Of a DNA stretch of 64,000 nucleotides, positions 29,886-39,665 are shown in pieces. Source of the stretch: Dipteris shenzhenensis. Taxonomy: Eukaryota > Polypodiophyta > Polypodiopsida > Gleicheniales. Location: the NCBI GenBank assembly GCA_047967505.1, contig CM106538.1; one strand, given 5' to 3'. The notes under the pieces were generated by a model, which saw only the letters and a list, made by a program, of their open reading frames with translations, was not told the DNA's origin and did no database searches. The translations under genes and the position numbers were made by a program. Numbering within the stretch: the stretch's first letter is position 1; each line of letters begins with the position of its first letter.

Positions 29886-32800
29886 ATGGCCCATCAAAAT
29901 CAGAATGAGTTCCAGTTCGGTGGTCTTTCACAGGAAGACAAATTGGATGGTACCAACTACTCCCTCTGGAGTTTCATGGTACGTAATATTCTGATTTCTC
30001 GCAATTTATGGGATTATGTCAATGGGGATGAAATCCGACCAGCAGATATTGCACCTGCTACCCCTCCTCAGCAAGGAGGTGGAAGAGGTCGTGCACAAGG
30101 TGCAGCTGCAGGTCAAGTTGTTGGTGCAGCTACAGTCAATACTCCTGAGCAAAAGAGATGGGATTCACGGGATGCCTTAGCCTTGTCATGCATCTCTCTT
30201 TCAGTGAAAAGATCAATCATTCCGCATATCCGGTCGTGTAAGACCTCCAGGGCAGCGTGGGATATTTTGGAAAGCATGTATGCAGCACGGAATGATGCCA
30301 GGGTATCTTTTTTAAAAAGAGAGTTGAGCAATACACATATGGAGGAGGGTGGCTCCATGTCAGCCCACCTCACTAAGCTACAGGATCTCAGAGAGCAGTT
30401 GTTAAACATAGATGAAATTATTCCTGATTCAGAGATGATTACAACCACTCTGAATTCTCTTCCTGAGTCTTATCTCAGCTTTCACACTTCGCTGAATTTA
30501 TCATTGAGGGGGGGTGCAAATCCTCTTTCTTTTCATGAGCTGATAGGACTTCTGCTTCAGGAAGAGCAGACCAGGAAAAATTTGGCTTCACGTGCAGGTG
30601 AACAAGCCATGCTCTCAAAATTTAAATCAAAAACAAAGGGACAGGCAAAGACAGCAGCAAATCAGCCTTCCAGTGGGTCAGGACAGCCTTCACAAAAGGC
30701 TAAAAGTGATGCAAGCAAGCCCAAAAAGAAGGGTTTTTGTCACTACTGCAAAAAGCCAGGTCATCACATAGCAGAATGCAGGAAAAGGATTGCAAAGGAA
30801 AAGAAAAACAGCTCAGGAATGGCTGTTTCAGATTCAGCCCCTTGTGCATCTGACAGTGGGGATGCTGCAGCCAACTTTGTTGGTCAAGATTATGCCTTTT
30901 TATCTTGCATTTCTGATTCTAGGTTGGCTGTTCCAGATACTCGGGATAGTACAGCTTCTTGCAGTGATGATACATATGCATTTTTGACTTGCAGTTTTGA
31001 CTCTCCTTCAGATGCATCTGCTTTCAGTGTTGATGAAACACTGAACACATGGTATTTTGACAGCGGTGCATCCAAGCACATCACTTCAAGGAAGTGTCTC
31101 TTTACTTCCTTGCATCCACCTCCTGTTGGTAAGAAAGTCACTTGTGCCAACAACTCCTCATATTCAGTACGTGGCACAGGAGAAGTTGAGCTCACTGCAA
31201 TTGATGGCTCAATTTTCAGACTTTCTGATGTCTTATATGTGCCTGGCATAACCAAAAATCTCCTTTCAGTGTCCACTCTTAACAGAGGGGGATTTCAGGT
31301 CATCTTTGAGGATGACAAATGTGCTGTCCGGGACAGGGAAGCTAACTATGCCTTAATGTTATCTGGTACTCTGCTGCGTGGACTTTTTCAGCTTGATATT
31401 TTTGAGAAAAGAGCAGCTCATGCTTTGGCAATTTCTACCCCTACAGTTGCCATGCAAAATGCAGAATTATGGCATGCCAGATATGGCCACATGCATTACA
31501 ACAGCTTAATGACACTTCAGAAATTTTCAATGGTTGATGCATTGCCACCTCTTGAGATACCTCCTCCACATGCCTGTGAAGGGTGCATTTTAGGTAAAAT
31601 GCATAGATTTCCCTTCAAAAAGGATGGTTCAGTTAAAGCTGTTCGCAAATTGCAGCTTATACACAGTGATGTCTGTGGTCCCATGAGGACTCCGTCATTG
31701 GGTGGTCATCTCTACTTTGTCACATTTATTGATGACTACTCCAATTTTACTTGGGTTTATGGGCTGAAAAAGAAATCTGAAGTCTTCACAGTGTTTAAAC
31801 ACTTTTCAGCCATGGTTGAAAATGAAACTGGGCTCAAGATACAGACATTACGCACGGATAGAGGTGGGGAATACCTATCTGTAGAATTTGATGCTTTCCT
31901 CAAACAAAAGGGTATTGTGCATCAGCTCACAGTCAGGCTGACCCCTCAGCAAAATGGCAAAGCTGAGAGGAAAAATAGAACCCTCATGGAGATGGACAGA
32001 TGTATGCTGAAGAGCAAACACATGCCTCATAAATTCTGGTTAGAGGGTTTGATGTGTGCCAATTACATTTTGAACAGGGCTCCCACTAAGGCTTTAAAAA
32101 CAAAAACTCCTTTTGAGGTCTGGAATGACAGGAAGCCTTCAGTGGATCACTTCCGAGTCTTTGGATGCCTTGCCTATGCACATGTGCCAGTTGAATTTAG
32201 GCACAAATTGTCAGATAAAGCCATCAAATGCATATTTGTTGGATACAGTACAGAAAGCAAGGGGTATCGTCTCTACAATCCTGCTACACGCAAAATCATT
32301 GTAAGTAGAGATGTGATATTTTCTGAAAATTCAGCTCACACTCAGGCTGATTTTCAAATGCCTTCACCTTCAGAAGATGTCTTTCAAGGGTTGCTACCCA
32401 TTGCTTTGGGTTCCCCTGCTGATTTTTCTGATCCAAATCAGAATTTACAGCAACCTTCAAATGCTTCAGTTCCGCCACAGGATGTCATGCCTCCTCCACA
32501 GGCAGTGGAACAAGCGGTGCAGCAAGAAATTGCAGACATACATGCAGCAAAAACAGTCCCAAACTGGCTGTTACAGACTCTCCGGGAGAGTAAACTTGAT
32601 GCTCCGTTACCTGGCAGGACTCGCAGTGCAGCAAGGCACATGGAAGGTGCTAATTCAGTGGAATCAGCATATGCAGGTACTCTCCTTGATGAAGAGGAGC
32701 CTGCCACATTTGAAGAGGCACAAGGTAATGTGCATTGGATGAATGCCATGCACGATGAGTTGCAGTCCATTGCAAAAAATCAGACTTGGGATGTTGTGGA

Positions 32801-34229
32801 CTTGCCACAGGGTAAACATGCTATTGGCACACGATGGGTATTTAAAGTCAAACGGAAGCCAGATGGCTCCATTAACAGATATAAAGCCAGGCTGGTTGCT
32901 AAAGCCTATGCTCAGAAAAAGGGCATAGATTATGAGGAGACTTTTGCTCCTACATCCCGGATGACTACCATCCGATCAGTAATTGCAATGGCTGCACATT
33001 TTGAGTGGAATGTTCATCAGTTGGACATCAAAACAGCCTTCTTAAATGGGGACTTGCTGGAAGAGGTGTATGTCAAACCACCTCCGGGTTTTGGAATTAC
33101 AGCAAATGCACTTCAAGTCTGCAAGCTTAATAAAGCTTTATATGGGCTGAAACAGGCCCCTCGTGCATGGTATGCCAAGATACATGCCTTTTTGACCAGC
33201 AAGGGGCTGCACAATAGTCCTACTGAGAGCACCCTCTACATCAAGATGGATAGGGGGGAAATATTAGTCATCCTTCTTTATGTTGATGACTTACTGCTCA
33301 CAGGGTCCAATGAAGGAAAAATTGCAGATTTCAAAGCTGATTTGCAGACCCACTTTGATATGTCAGATTTGGGGCTGCTTCATTTTTATTTGGGGATCCA
33401 GTTCTCTCATGAGAGACGTGGCACTGTTATGTCTCAGTCCAAGTATGTTCAGAAACTTTTGGACAGATTTAACATGCAAGAGTGTAAGCCCATATCTACT
33501 CCTATGGAACCGGGGCTGAAACTCACAATGCATGATGCAGGAGAATCAGTTGATGCCACACTTTACAGTCAAGCTGTTGGATGCCTCATATATCTCTGCA
33601 ATACTAGGCCTGATATTCAGTTTGCAGTATCTCAGGTGAGCAGGTACATGCACAGCCCCAAAACTATGCATTGGCAGGCAGTTAAGCGCATCTTCCGTTA
33701 TTTGCAAGGCACCAAGTCTTTTGGCTTACTATTTCCCAGGGGGGGTGACTTGCAGATGCATGCCTACAGTGATTCAGATTGGGCTGGTGATTATGACACT
33801 AGGCAGTCCACTAGTGGCAATTGTTTCTTTTTGGGAAAATCTTGCATTTCATGGCTGAGCAAGAAACAATCTACAGTGGCTACCTCATCATGTGAAGCTG
33901 AGTACAGGGCAGCTTTCACAGCAACAGTTGAATGTGTCTGGCTGAGACGTTTATTTGCTGATCTTCATCTGTCTTTGGAGGGTCCTTCTCCAATTCTCAC
34001 TGATAGTCAGAGTGCCATTGCAGTGGCAAAGAATCCAGTGTTTCATGCTCGCACGAAGCACATTGAGGTTCACTATCACTACGTCAGAGAGAAGTTGCAT
34101 GCAGGAGAGATCAGTATGATCTTTGTGTCCACACATGACAACGTTGCAGATATTTTCACCAAAGCGCTACCACGTGAGAAGTTTGAGGCATTTCGCAGTG
34201 CCCTGAACTTATATCCGTTTGGTGATTGA
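29886..34229 (+). CDS. Copia-2 Gag-Pol polyprotein, intact, 1447 aa
   Basis: The ATG at 29886 begins MAHQNQNEFQFGG; the frame is open a further 82 codons upstream but that part is leader. Gag (GTNYSLWSFMVRNIL near residue 30) ends with a CCHC knuckle CHYCKKPGHHIAEC (about 285-298). Protease WYFDSGASKHITS (Asp near 392). Integrase HARYGHMH and CEGCILGKMH, then IHSDVCGPM, RTDRGGEYLS, NGKAERKNRT (D near 593, D near 658, E near 695). RT has DIKTAFLNGDLLEEVYV and LYVDDLLLTG (near 1132). RNase H has YSDSDWAGDYDTRQS, SSCEAEYRAA, LTDSQSAIAVAKNP. The end is NVADIFTKALP. One oddity is VAKAYAQKKG where Copia-3 has VAKGYAQKKG. It should give all proteins for particle formation and integration. Confidence 0.96.
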   Translation: MAHQNQNEFQFGGLSQEDKLDGTNYSLWSFMVRNILISRNLWDYVNGDEIRPADIAPATPPQQGGGRGRAQGAAAGQVVGAATVNTPEQKRWDSRDALALSCISLSVKRSIIPHIRSCKTSRAAWDILESMYAARNDARVSFLKRELSNTHMEEGGSMSAHLTKLQDLREQLLNIDEIIPDSEMITTTLNSLPESYLSFHTSLNLSLRGGANPLSFHELIGLLLQEEQTRKNLASRAGEQAMLSKFKSKTKGQAKTAANQPSSGSGQPSQKAKSDASKPKKKGFCHYCKKPGHHIAECRKRIAKEKKNSSGMAVSDSAPCASDSGDAAANFVGQDYAFLSCISDSRLAVPDTRDSTASCSDDTYAFLTCSFDSPSDASAFSVDETLNTWYFDSGASKHITSRKCLFTSLHPPPVGKKVTCANNSSYSVRGTGEVELTAIDGSIFRLSDVLYVPGITKNLLSVSTLNRGGFQVIFEDDKCAVRDREANYALMLSGTLLRGLFQLDIFEKRAAHALAISTPTVAMQNAELWHARYGHMHYNSLMTLQKFSMVDALPPLEIPPPHACEGCILGKMHRFPFKKDGSVKAVRKLQLIHSDVCGPMRTPSLGGHLYFVTFIDDYSNFTWVYGLKKKSEVFTVFKHFSAMVENETGLKIQTLRTDRGGEYLSVEFDAFLKQKGIVHQLTVRLTPQQNGKAERKNRTLMEMDRCMLKSKHMPHKFWLEGLMCANYILNRAPTKALKTKTPFEVWNDRKPSVDHFRVFGCLAYAHVPVEFRHKLSDKAIKCIFVGYSTESKGYRLYNPATRKIIVSRDVIFSENSAHTQADFQMPSPSEDVFQGLLPIALGSPADFSDPNQNLQQPSNASVPPQDVMPPPQAVEQAVQQEIADIHAAKTVPNWLLQTLRESKLDAPLPGRTRSAARHMEGANSVESAYAGTLLDEEEPATFEEAQGNVHWMNAMHDELQSIAKNQTWDVVDLPQGKHAIGTRWVFKVKRKPDGSINRYKARLVAKAYAQKKGIDYEETFAPTSRMTTIRSVIAMAAHFEWNVHQLDIKTAFLNGDLLEEVYVKPPPGFGITANALQVCKLNKALYGLKQAPRAWYAKIHAFLTSKGLHNSPTESTLYIKMDRGEILVILLYVDDLLLTGSNEGKIADFKADLQTHFDMSDLGLLHFYLGIQFSHERRGTVMSQSKYVQKLLDRFNMQECKPISTPMEPGLKLTMHDAGESVDATLYSQAVGCLIYLCNTRPDIQFAVSQVSRYMHSPKTMHWQAVKRIFRYLQGTKSFGLLFPRGGDLQMHAYSDSDWAGDYDTRQSTSGNCFFLGKSCISWLSKKQSTVATSSCEAEYRAAFTATVECVWLRRLFADLHLSLEGPSPILTDSQSAIAVAKNPVFHARTKHIEVHYHYVREKLHAGEISMIFVSTHDNVADIFTKALPREKFEAFRSALNLYPFGD

Positions 34230-34252
34230 TCAGCCTTGTACATGACATTGGC

Positions 34253-34264
34253 AGTGCAGGGGGG
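34253..34264 (+). other. Copia-2 polypurine tract
   Basis: AGTGCAGGGGGG abuts the 3' LTR. Confidence 0.85.
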
Positions 34265-34533
34265 TGTTGGAATTATAGATATAATTCAGCAGTGACCAAT
34301 GTAATATAATAAGTTAGTTAGGAGCACTTTTCCCTCATTTAGAGGTTTTTCCCCCTAACTGCAGTTAGTTCACTAACTATGGTTAGTGACTACTAAGGTT
34401 TTGTCACTAGGACAAAACCTTATCCTACTCACTTTGTGTAGTACTCTTTTTACACTCTATTCTATTGCAACTACAGCTTCCAAGCTTTCGACTCTCTCAC
34501 TCCCTCTAGCTCTCACTCTCTCCCTTTCCTTCA
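34265..34533 (+). repeat. Copia-2 3' LTR
   Basis: 269 bp, one difference from the 5' LTR, followed by TAGGT at 34534-34538. Confidence 0.97.
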
Positions 34534-34538
34534 TAGGT

Positions 34539-34690
34539 CGCGTCGAAGAGTGCTCAGGCACCCCCTTGCCCATATGCCGAGACGAGGAAGGGTGGGAGGT
34601 GGGGGGGGGGGGAGGCGGCTACTATAAGGGGACCCGGGGGGCAGCAGCCACACTCTGTCCCTACACCTCTCTCTCTCTCTCCTTTGCTCT
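34539..34690 (-). pseudogene. LINE-A continuation (ORF1 part) beyond Copia-2
   Basis: Removing Copia-2 and one TAGGT, the minus frame runs without a stop from this side (GKGVPEHSSTRPSP) into 28645 (DFASSQPRSSG), so both halves were one element. It ends against the LTR at 34691. Confidence 0.5.
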
Positions 34691-34986
34691 TGTTGGAAGA
34701 CAAGCTCGCGTATGCTATCCCACAGATATGTTACGGATAGCTGGATATGCCTATCGGCACTATGATTGGTGTGTTAGTAGTCAGACCATGGTTCATGCCC
34801 ATGGTTAGTTCTTATTAGTCTAGTTAGGTCTTATCTTGTGGTTTCTTTTTAGAGTGTTCACTTGGTGGATGTACTGTCTTTTTCCTTCTAGTATGGAATA
34901 GACTGTGTGTTGGAGGCTGCTTGCCCTCCTGGTGTTCTTTGTCATACCTTGGTGTTCCCGCTTCTGCTACGCTATCTTCTTTGACA
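34691..34986 (+). repeat. Lone copia-type 5' LTR
   Basis: Starts TGTTGGAAGACAAG and ends TTCTTTGACA, with a primer-binding site directly after. 296 bp. A 7-bp inverted repeat (ACCATGG/CCATGGT, 34785-34805) lies about 94 bases in. No matching 3' LTR is in the window; the element body was lost. Confidence 0.8.
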
Positions 34987-34998
34987 TGGTATCAGAGC
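34987..34998 (+). other. iMet primer-binding site of the lone LTR
   Basis: TGGTATCAGAGC, identical to that of Copia-2, right after the LTR. Confidence 0.88.
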
Positions 34999-35997
34999 AC
35001 TTCATTGCTTATGGGTGAGCTACTATGGTAGAGTGGTGTGTTGAGGCAGAACCCTGGTCATTTTTTAGGATAAGAGAGACGTGCTAAGCCTGTGTTGAAT
35101 TCCTGGCTTGTCCTCCCTTCTACAAGCAGTTTTTGGGAGAGCAACGGACCTGCACGCTATGCACACTGGGAGTGGTTGAGATAGAGGAACACTTTCTTTG
35201 CACTTGCCCAGCCTACTACAAGATCCGGGGAGGATACCACTGTCTCTATCAGGCCCACTATCACGATTGATCCACTTCCATAACCAGGTCTGCACTGGAC
35301 CCTATCTGCTTGAGATGCGCCAACACAAGGAGACCCTACTACGACAGATCAGAGAGCAGCAGGAGTCGATCACACCACAAGATGAAGAGGCTGATCACAC
35401 ATAGCGGTACGTCACAGATTTTTATGCATTCGACTCAGCTCCAGGACACAGTAGGGTGGAGGAGGAGCTAGCTGCTATGTGGGCAGTCTGGATTACCGAG
35501 AGAGGATTGTAGAGGCCATCCACGACAAAGAAAGTGCCTAGAGCACACTCGATTGAGGTTTGCCCCATCACAGCTTTCCTCAGAGGCAACCGCCCGAGAC
35601 GAGGGGTCAATCTAAACAAAGCTCACCGAGTTCAGAAATCAAGGAGACCACGCCCCCCCTTCCACACCGTAGCATGAGACAGCCAGACAGACTCAGATTC
35701 GAGACATTTTTACAGTTCATAGACGAGCCACCACAGTGCCGGGTTTCGATTTCTGAGTTTCGAATTCCAGTTTCAGTTCTCAGCCTGCTTCATGTAGCAG
35801 ATAGCACATGATATGATATGATATGATATATTTTTGTACTTCACTTTGCTTGAGCCATTGAGCTCATTTTTATTTCAGCACATTACTCAGCAAAGAGTCT
35901 TAGCGCGCCCTTTGCCTCAGCCCTTTGTGGCTTGTATGAGTTTTTCCCTTTTGGTGTCACTTTGTCCCAAGGGCTCGCCAGACATCCCGTGGACGTT

Positions 35998-35999
<2 letters not shown>
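34999..35999 (+). pseudogene. Leader remnant, then a zinc-finger-like coding fragment
   Basis: After a short leader, a plus frame at about 35098-35260 reads RTCTLCTLGVVEIEEHFLCT, CPAYYKIRGRY. C-x2-C followed by EHFL..C is the zinc-finger pattern at the C-end of many non-LTR transposon polyproteins. A stop follows soon. 35300-35999 shows only short Pro/Ser/Arg-rich frames and an ATGAT-type short repeat at 35808-35830. Confidence 0.35.

Positions 36000-36001
<2 letters not shown>

Positions 36002-36045
<44 letters not shown>
36002..36045. repeat. (CT)22 microsatellite
   Basis: 44 bases of uninterrupted CT. Confidence 0.97.
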
Positions 36046-36049
<4 letters not shown>

Positions 36050-36760
36050 TTGCCGCTCCGCTCAACTCCCTTCCTTGCTGCTGAGCCCCCTCCCTCGCCG
36101 CTCACCCCCCTCCCTCCCCGCTCAACCCCTCCTACTCCTACCCTCCCGCTCCTCTGCTCCTGCCCTCCCTCTCCTCCGCTTCTGCTCTCTCTCTCTCCTG
36201 CTCTTGCCCTCCGCTCCTGCTCCCGCCCTCCCGCTCCTACCCTCCGCTCAGCCCCCTCCCTCGCCGCTCAAACCCTCCCGCTCCTACCCTCCCGCTCCTC
36301 CGCTCCTACCCTCCCTCTCCTGCCCTCCCGCTCCTGCTCCCGCCCTCTCGCTCCTGCTCCCCGCCTGCAGCTCCTATTGCTGCTCCGTTGCCCCTCCACC
36401 CGCGCTGCTCCTCCTCCCTCCCGCACTCCTCCCTCCCGCGCTGCGCTACAGTCCCGCCTGCTGCTGTTGCTGCTGCTCCCGCCGTTGCAGCTCCGCCCAC
36501 GCCTAGGCCGTTAGGCCTCCCACCCGCTCCCTCCTTCACCTCTCCACCTCCCCACCTTTGGTTGCCTCTCTCTCTCCCGCCACGCTTCACAAACCCCCCC
36601 TCCAAGGTAGCTCCCTCCTTCGCCTCTCCACCTCCGGCTCCTCCGACTTCTTTACCTTCCTCGCCCTAGGTGTGCTTCCTGCCATTGGGGGGGGGGAGCC
36701 TGTGCTTTCGCTCCCGATCGCACACTAAAACCTGCATCAAGGGGACACGAATCAATCCAA
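36046..36760. repeat. C-rich low-complexity block
   Basis: A strongly C/CT-biased stretch (CTCCCGCTCCTGC-type units). All frames are open because T-A codons are rare; I do not treat them as genes. A (G)10 run lies at 36689-36698. Confidence 0.75.
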
Positions 36761-36764
36761 GGCA

Positions 36765-37345
36765 ATGGGAAAAGCCAAGAAAGAGACAAATAAAGCCAAG
36801 AAAGTCGACAACAACAACAAAAAACAACAGACACAATTGAAACTTGAGGATGTGAACATGCGTGTGAACCGAAGTGGACTCGGGGTTGAAAGCAAAGCAA
36901 AGGCGGGGCCCACTTCAATCTCAGCTTCAGCCTCTATCTCTACTTCGACTTCAGCCCCCACTTCAGTTTTCTAGCCTCAACTCCCTCTATCTCTACTTCG
37001 ACTTCAGCCACCGCTTCACTCTCAGCTCCAGTTCTAGTCTCAGCTCCCTCTACATCCTCACTTTTGACTTCAGCTTTCACTTCAGCACTAGTTTCAGCTA
37101 CAGCTCCCACATCCCCAGCTACAGCTACAGCCACTATTAGTGACATACTTATGCCCGTGGCGCCGGTTGTTTCCTTCCCTTCCTCTCCTGTTACAGCTCT
37201 CGCACCACTTATGACACCTACTTCGGAGGTGTCATACACTGCTCTGCATTACGCTTCACTCTCCCCTCTCCCTCTCAGTCAGCCCATGCTCCCACATCCC
37301 ATTGGGACTACCTCATCCATTCCACTGTCATCTCCGTACCTCACC
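36765..37345 (+). pseudogene. Lys-rich short ORF then Ser/Thr/Ala-rich low-complexity coding
   Basis: ATG at 36765 opens MGKAKKETNKAKKVDNNNKK and stops at 36974. Other frames continue Ser/Thr/Ala-rich to about 37348. It sits just ahead of LINE-E and could be LINE ORF1 N-terminal sequence; no domain supports this. Confidence 0.25.
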
Positions 37346-37349
37346 TAGT

Positions 37350-38092
37350 CACAGCTAGGATCTTGCAGATTGAGGTAGCTCTTCCAGAGGAGTGGGTAGA
37401 CACAGATGATATGCCACTCACTTGCTCCACTTGGGCAGGTACTTTTACGAGAGGTGGTGTCCCGCACACAGGTTTTAGCCTTTCGAGATGCATAGGAGGA
37501 TGCTTTGGCTTTTATTGTGCAGGATGGTGGCAGATTGCTCAGATCCACAGAGGACATCTTGCTTGAGTCTGCTTTTCAGCCTATCAGGGTTGTGCGTCTT
37601 TTGGGATCAGATTCAGAGTGGTTCCTCCACCCAGACCCTCGGCTTCTCTCCACTGGGTCTTGGAGGCTTTGGCTTTACTGGGGAGTTCCCATTAGGTATT
37701 TGTAGTGGGACCCTGGAGAGTGGGAGTGGATTGACGCAGGGCATGGAGAGAAGAGCATCCCCTTCTTTCGTTACACGGTAAGTAATGCCAAGAGATTTCA
37801 GCTCAGTGGTAGAGGTTGGAGACCTTCTAGAGTTCCTCATTGGGAGACATTTGATATCACTGTGGATCTGCAGAGGTGCTTCTGGAGGAGACTCTGGAAA
37901 TCCCACAAGAATAGAAAGATCACTCTTTTCTTTTGGCTTTCTATCCATGGTGGGATTGGAGTGAACCTTTGGAGATCCAGGTTCGGAGCCGACCCTAATT
38001 GCCCTCGTTGCCTCTCTGCTTCAGAGACTATTCCACATTGTTTATGGAACTGCAAACAGCAGATGAGGATGATTTGGATGGGGGTAGCAAAA
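37350..38092 (+). pseudogene. LINE-E, 5'-truncated LINE ORF2 fragment
   Basis: Close to LINE-C in DNA and protein: VDTDDMPLTCSTWAGTFTRG, FIVQDGGRLLRSTEDILLES, then the zf-RVT part LWKSHKNRKITLFFWLSIHG with CPRCLSASETIPHCLWNC. Frameshifts near 37460 and 37680. It stops at 38092 inside MIWMGVA, where a copy of a 26-bp sequence from the copia LTR begins. Confidence 0.8.
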
Positions 38093-38258
38093 CATAATGA
38101 AAGGCTATCTTATTGCTCCATACTGGGGAGCTGATTTTGGCTTTCGTTGGATACTGACATGGGAGACGTGTTAGGAACATGGTGGAGAGAGAGGGAGAGA
38201 AGGTTAGGGTGTGAGGAAATAATACATGAATGAAAACATAATGAAAGGCTATCTTATT
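38089..38258 (+). repeat. 26-bp direct repeat flanking the Copia-4 LTR end
   Basis: AAAACATAATGAAAGGCTAT and six more bases occur at 38089-38114 and 38233-38258. The second copy is inside the LTR; the first is at the LINE-E break. Confidence 0.85.
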
Positions 38259-38421
38259 CATTAAGTGTGTCATGACAAGTGAAGTACAAGCCTTTATATA
38301 GGCTACTCACATACATTCTAGCACCTAGTGCTATGGGATAAGTCCCATGATGACACGTGGCACTCACACAAGACACACACACATAAACTAGCACTAGATC
38401 ACCTAGTACTACACACTAACA
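38169..38421 (-). repeat. Copia-4 3' LTR (minus strand)
   Basis: On the minus strand it starts TGTTAGTGTGTAG and ends GTTCCTAACA, 253 bp. A TATATAAAGG lies near 38291-38300. A 6-bp inverted repeat (ATGGGA/TCCCAT, 38333-38348) lies about 73 bases in. Copia pol remnants follow on its internal side. Confidence 0.65.
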
Positions 38422-38678
38422 CTTCACACCAACACACTCTTTGACAATGATATCTCCAACACCCACCTTCGGAGCAAAGAGGTGTGAGACCCAACACGCA
38501 AGAGTAGACCGATCCCCCCTCCACCGCAATACTGCAAAGAGAAAGGCCAACTATCCAACACGTCCCGTGTGATAGTGACTTCTAAGTCAGCTTGCGACCG
38601 GCAAGGGCAAACCATCACTCGTCATCCCCCCTTACCCTGAATTGGGTGGTCAATATACCATCAAACCAAGCAACAAAA

Positions 38679-39455
38679 CTAGCATGCTCTTTCTAGACAA
38701 CTGGTATGGGTTGGCAGAGGAGTATCTTGTTTGCTTTCTTTTAATGTGTCAAGGAGCCAACGGGGGACCTTTTTGGGCTCCTGGATTCTAACTCTTTCTT
38801 GGTCAAGAGCCCTGTGCAAACGGTTCGAATCAATGAGAGGCATATCGGGCTGAATATCTGGCTGCACATGTGGCTGTACATGACCAACAAATGGAGGAGG
38901 TACAACCTCAGATGGAACATCATCTTGAGCATTAGATGGAAACAAAGGCATCAAGGTATCAAAAATATCTGGGACATCAACAACGGACTGTTTTTTACAG
39001 TCCAGCAAAGGCATAGTGGTAGATTCATCAAAGACAACATCCCAACTAACAAATCACTTGCCTGTGCGGGGTTAATAGAGCTTATAGCGATGAAAGACAA
39101 CATCCCAACTAACAAATCACTTGCCTGTGCGGGGTTAATAGAGCTTATAGCCCTTGCTCTCTGAGCTATACCCAATAAAAATGCACTTGACACCTCTATC
39201 ATCCAACTTGGTGCGTGTCTGTGAAGGCACATTAGCATAGGCCAAACATCCAAAAGTCCTCATGTGAGAAATGCGAGGCTTACGACCCATCCAAGCCTCA
39301 TAAGGTGTGATAGTCTGCAATGCCTTTGTGACACATCTATTCAAAATGTAATTAGCACACATGACGGCATCCAACCACAACTTGTTAGGCAAATGTTTCC
39401 CTTTCAACATGCACCTAGCCATCTCCATCATTGATCTATTCTTCGGCTCAGCCAC
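38679..39455 (-). pseudogene. Copia-4 integrase C-terminal region and linker, RT deleted
   Basis: Minus frames: NRSMMEMARCMLKGKHLPNK, LWLDAVMCANYILNR, RTFGCLAYANVP, IFIGYSSESKGYKLY, then after a duplicated 63-bp unit VPRWLLDTLKESKQDTPLPT. These parallel Copia-2 around residues 700-1000. After TPLPTHT the RT and RNase H are missing and the LTR region follows. The element is a deletion derivative. Confidence 0.85.
39031..39151 (-). repeat. 63-bp tandem duplication inside Copia-4
   Basis: AAGACAACATCCCAACTAAC and the next 38 bases occur at 39031 and 39094, splitting the Copia-4 coding sequence. Confidence 0.93.
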
Positions 39456-39469
39456 GGGATTCTGTTGAG

Positions 39470-39665
39470 GAGTGAGATGTATGCTCTAATGAGCTGAATA
39501 ACTTCCGGCAGGAAGTGATGTGCTTGCTAGCATCACTATCAAAGAACCAGGCATCATGAACAGCTGAAACCGCCATGTACGCATCATGAACATTAGGATT
39601 ATACTGACATGTAACCAAGAAAGCCAATGTTGGTCTTGTGCAAAATTAGCGGAGTCGTGTCAATC
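39470..39665 (-). pseudogene. Copia-4 protease fragment
   Basis: The minus strand reads VSAVHDAWFFDSDASKHITS then CRKLFSSL, matching Copia-2 TWYFDSGASKHITS. The active-site Gly is Asp. It joins directly to LTPQQN in the integrase, so about 300 residues in between are gone. Confidence 0.8.

Larger units (their letters stand above)
28646..34533 (+). mobile_element. Copia-2, complete Ty1/copia element, 5888 bp
   Basis: Two 269-bp LTRs, 5-bp target duplication, primer-binding site, an unbroken polyprotein and a polypurine tract are all present. The LTRs differ at one position that I can find (G at 28704, A at 34323), so insertion is recent. It lies inside LINE-A and inside the WD40-gene intron, in the sense direction of the gene. 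Copia-3 at the right edge of the window is a close relative. Confidence 0.96.

Noticed and set aside
32377-32742. Alternative-frame ORFs inside the copia polyproteins, on both strands
   Set aside because: They are shadows of the main reading frame; the same shadows occur in Copia-3 because the DNA is conserved.
36075-36669. Long Pro/Leu/Ser/Ala frames on both strands
   Set aside because: The C-rich sequence opens all frames at once; no domain and no consistent start.
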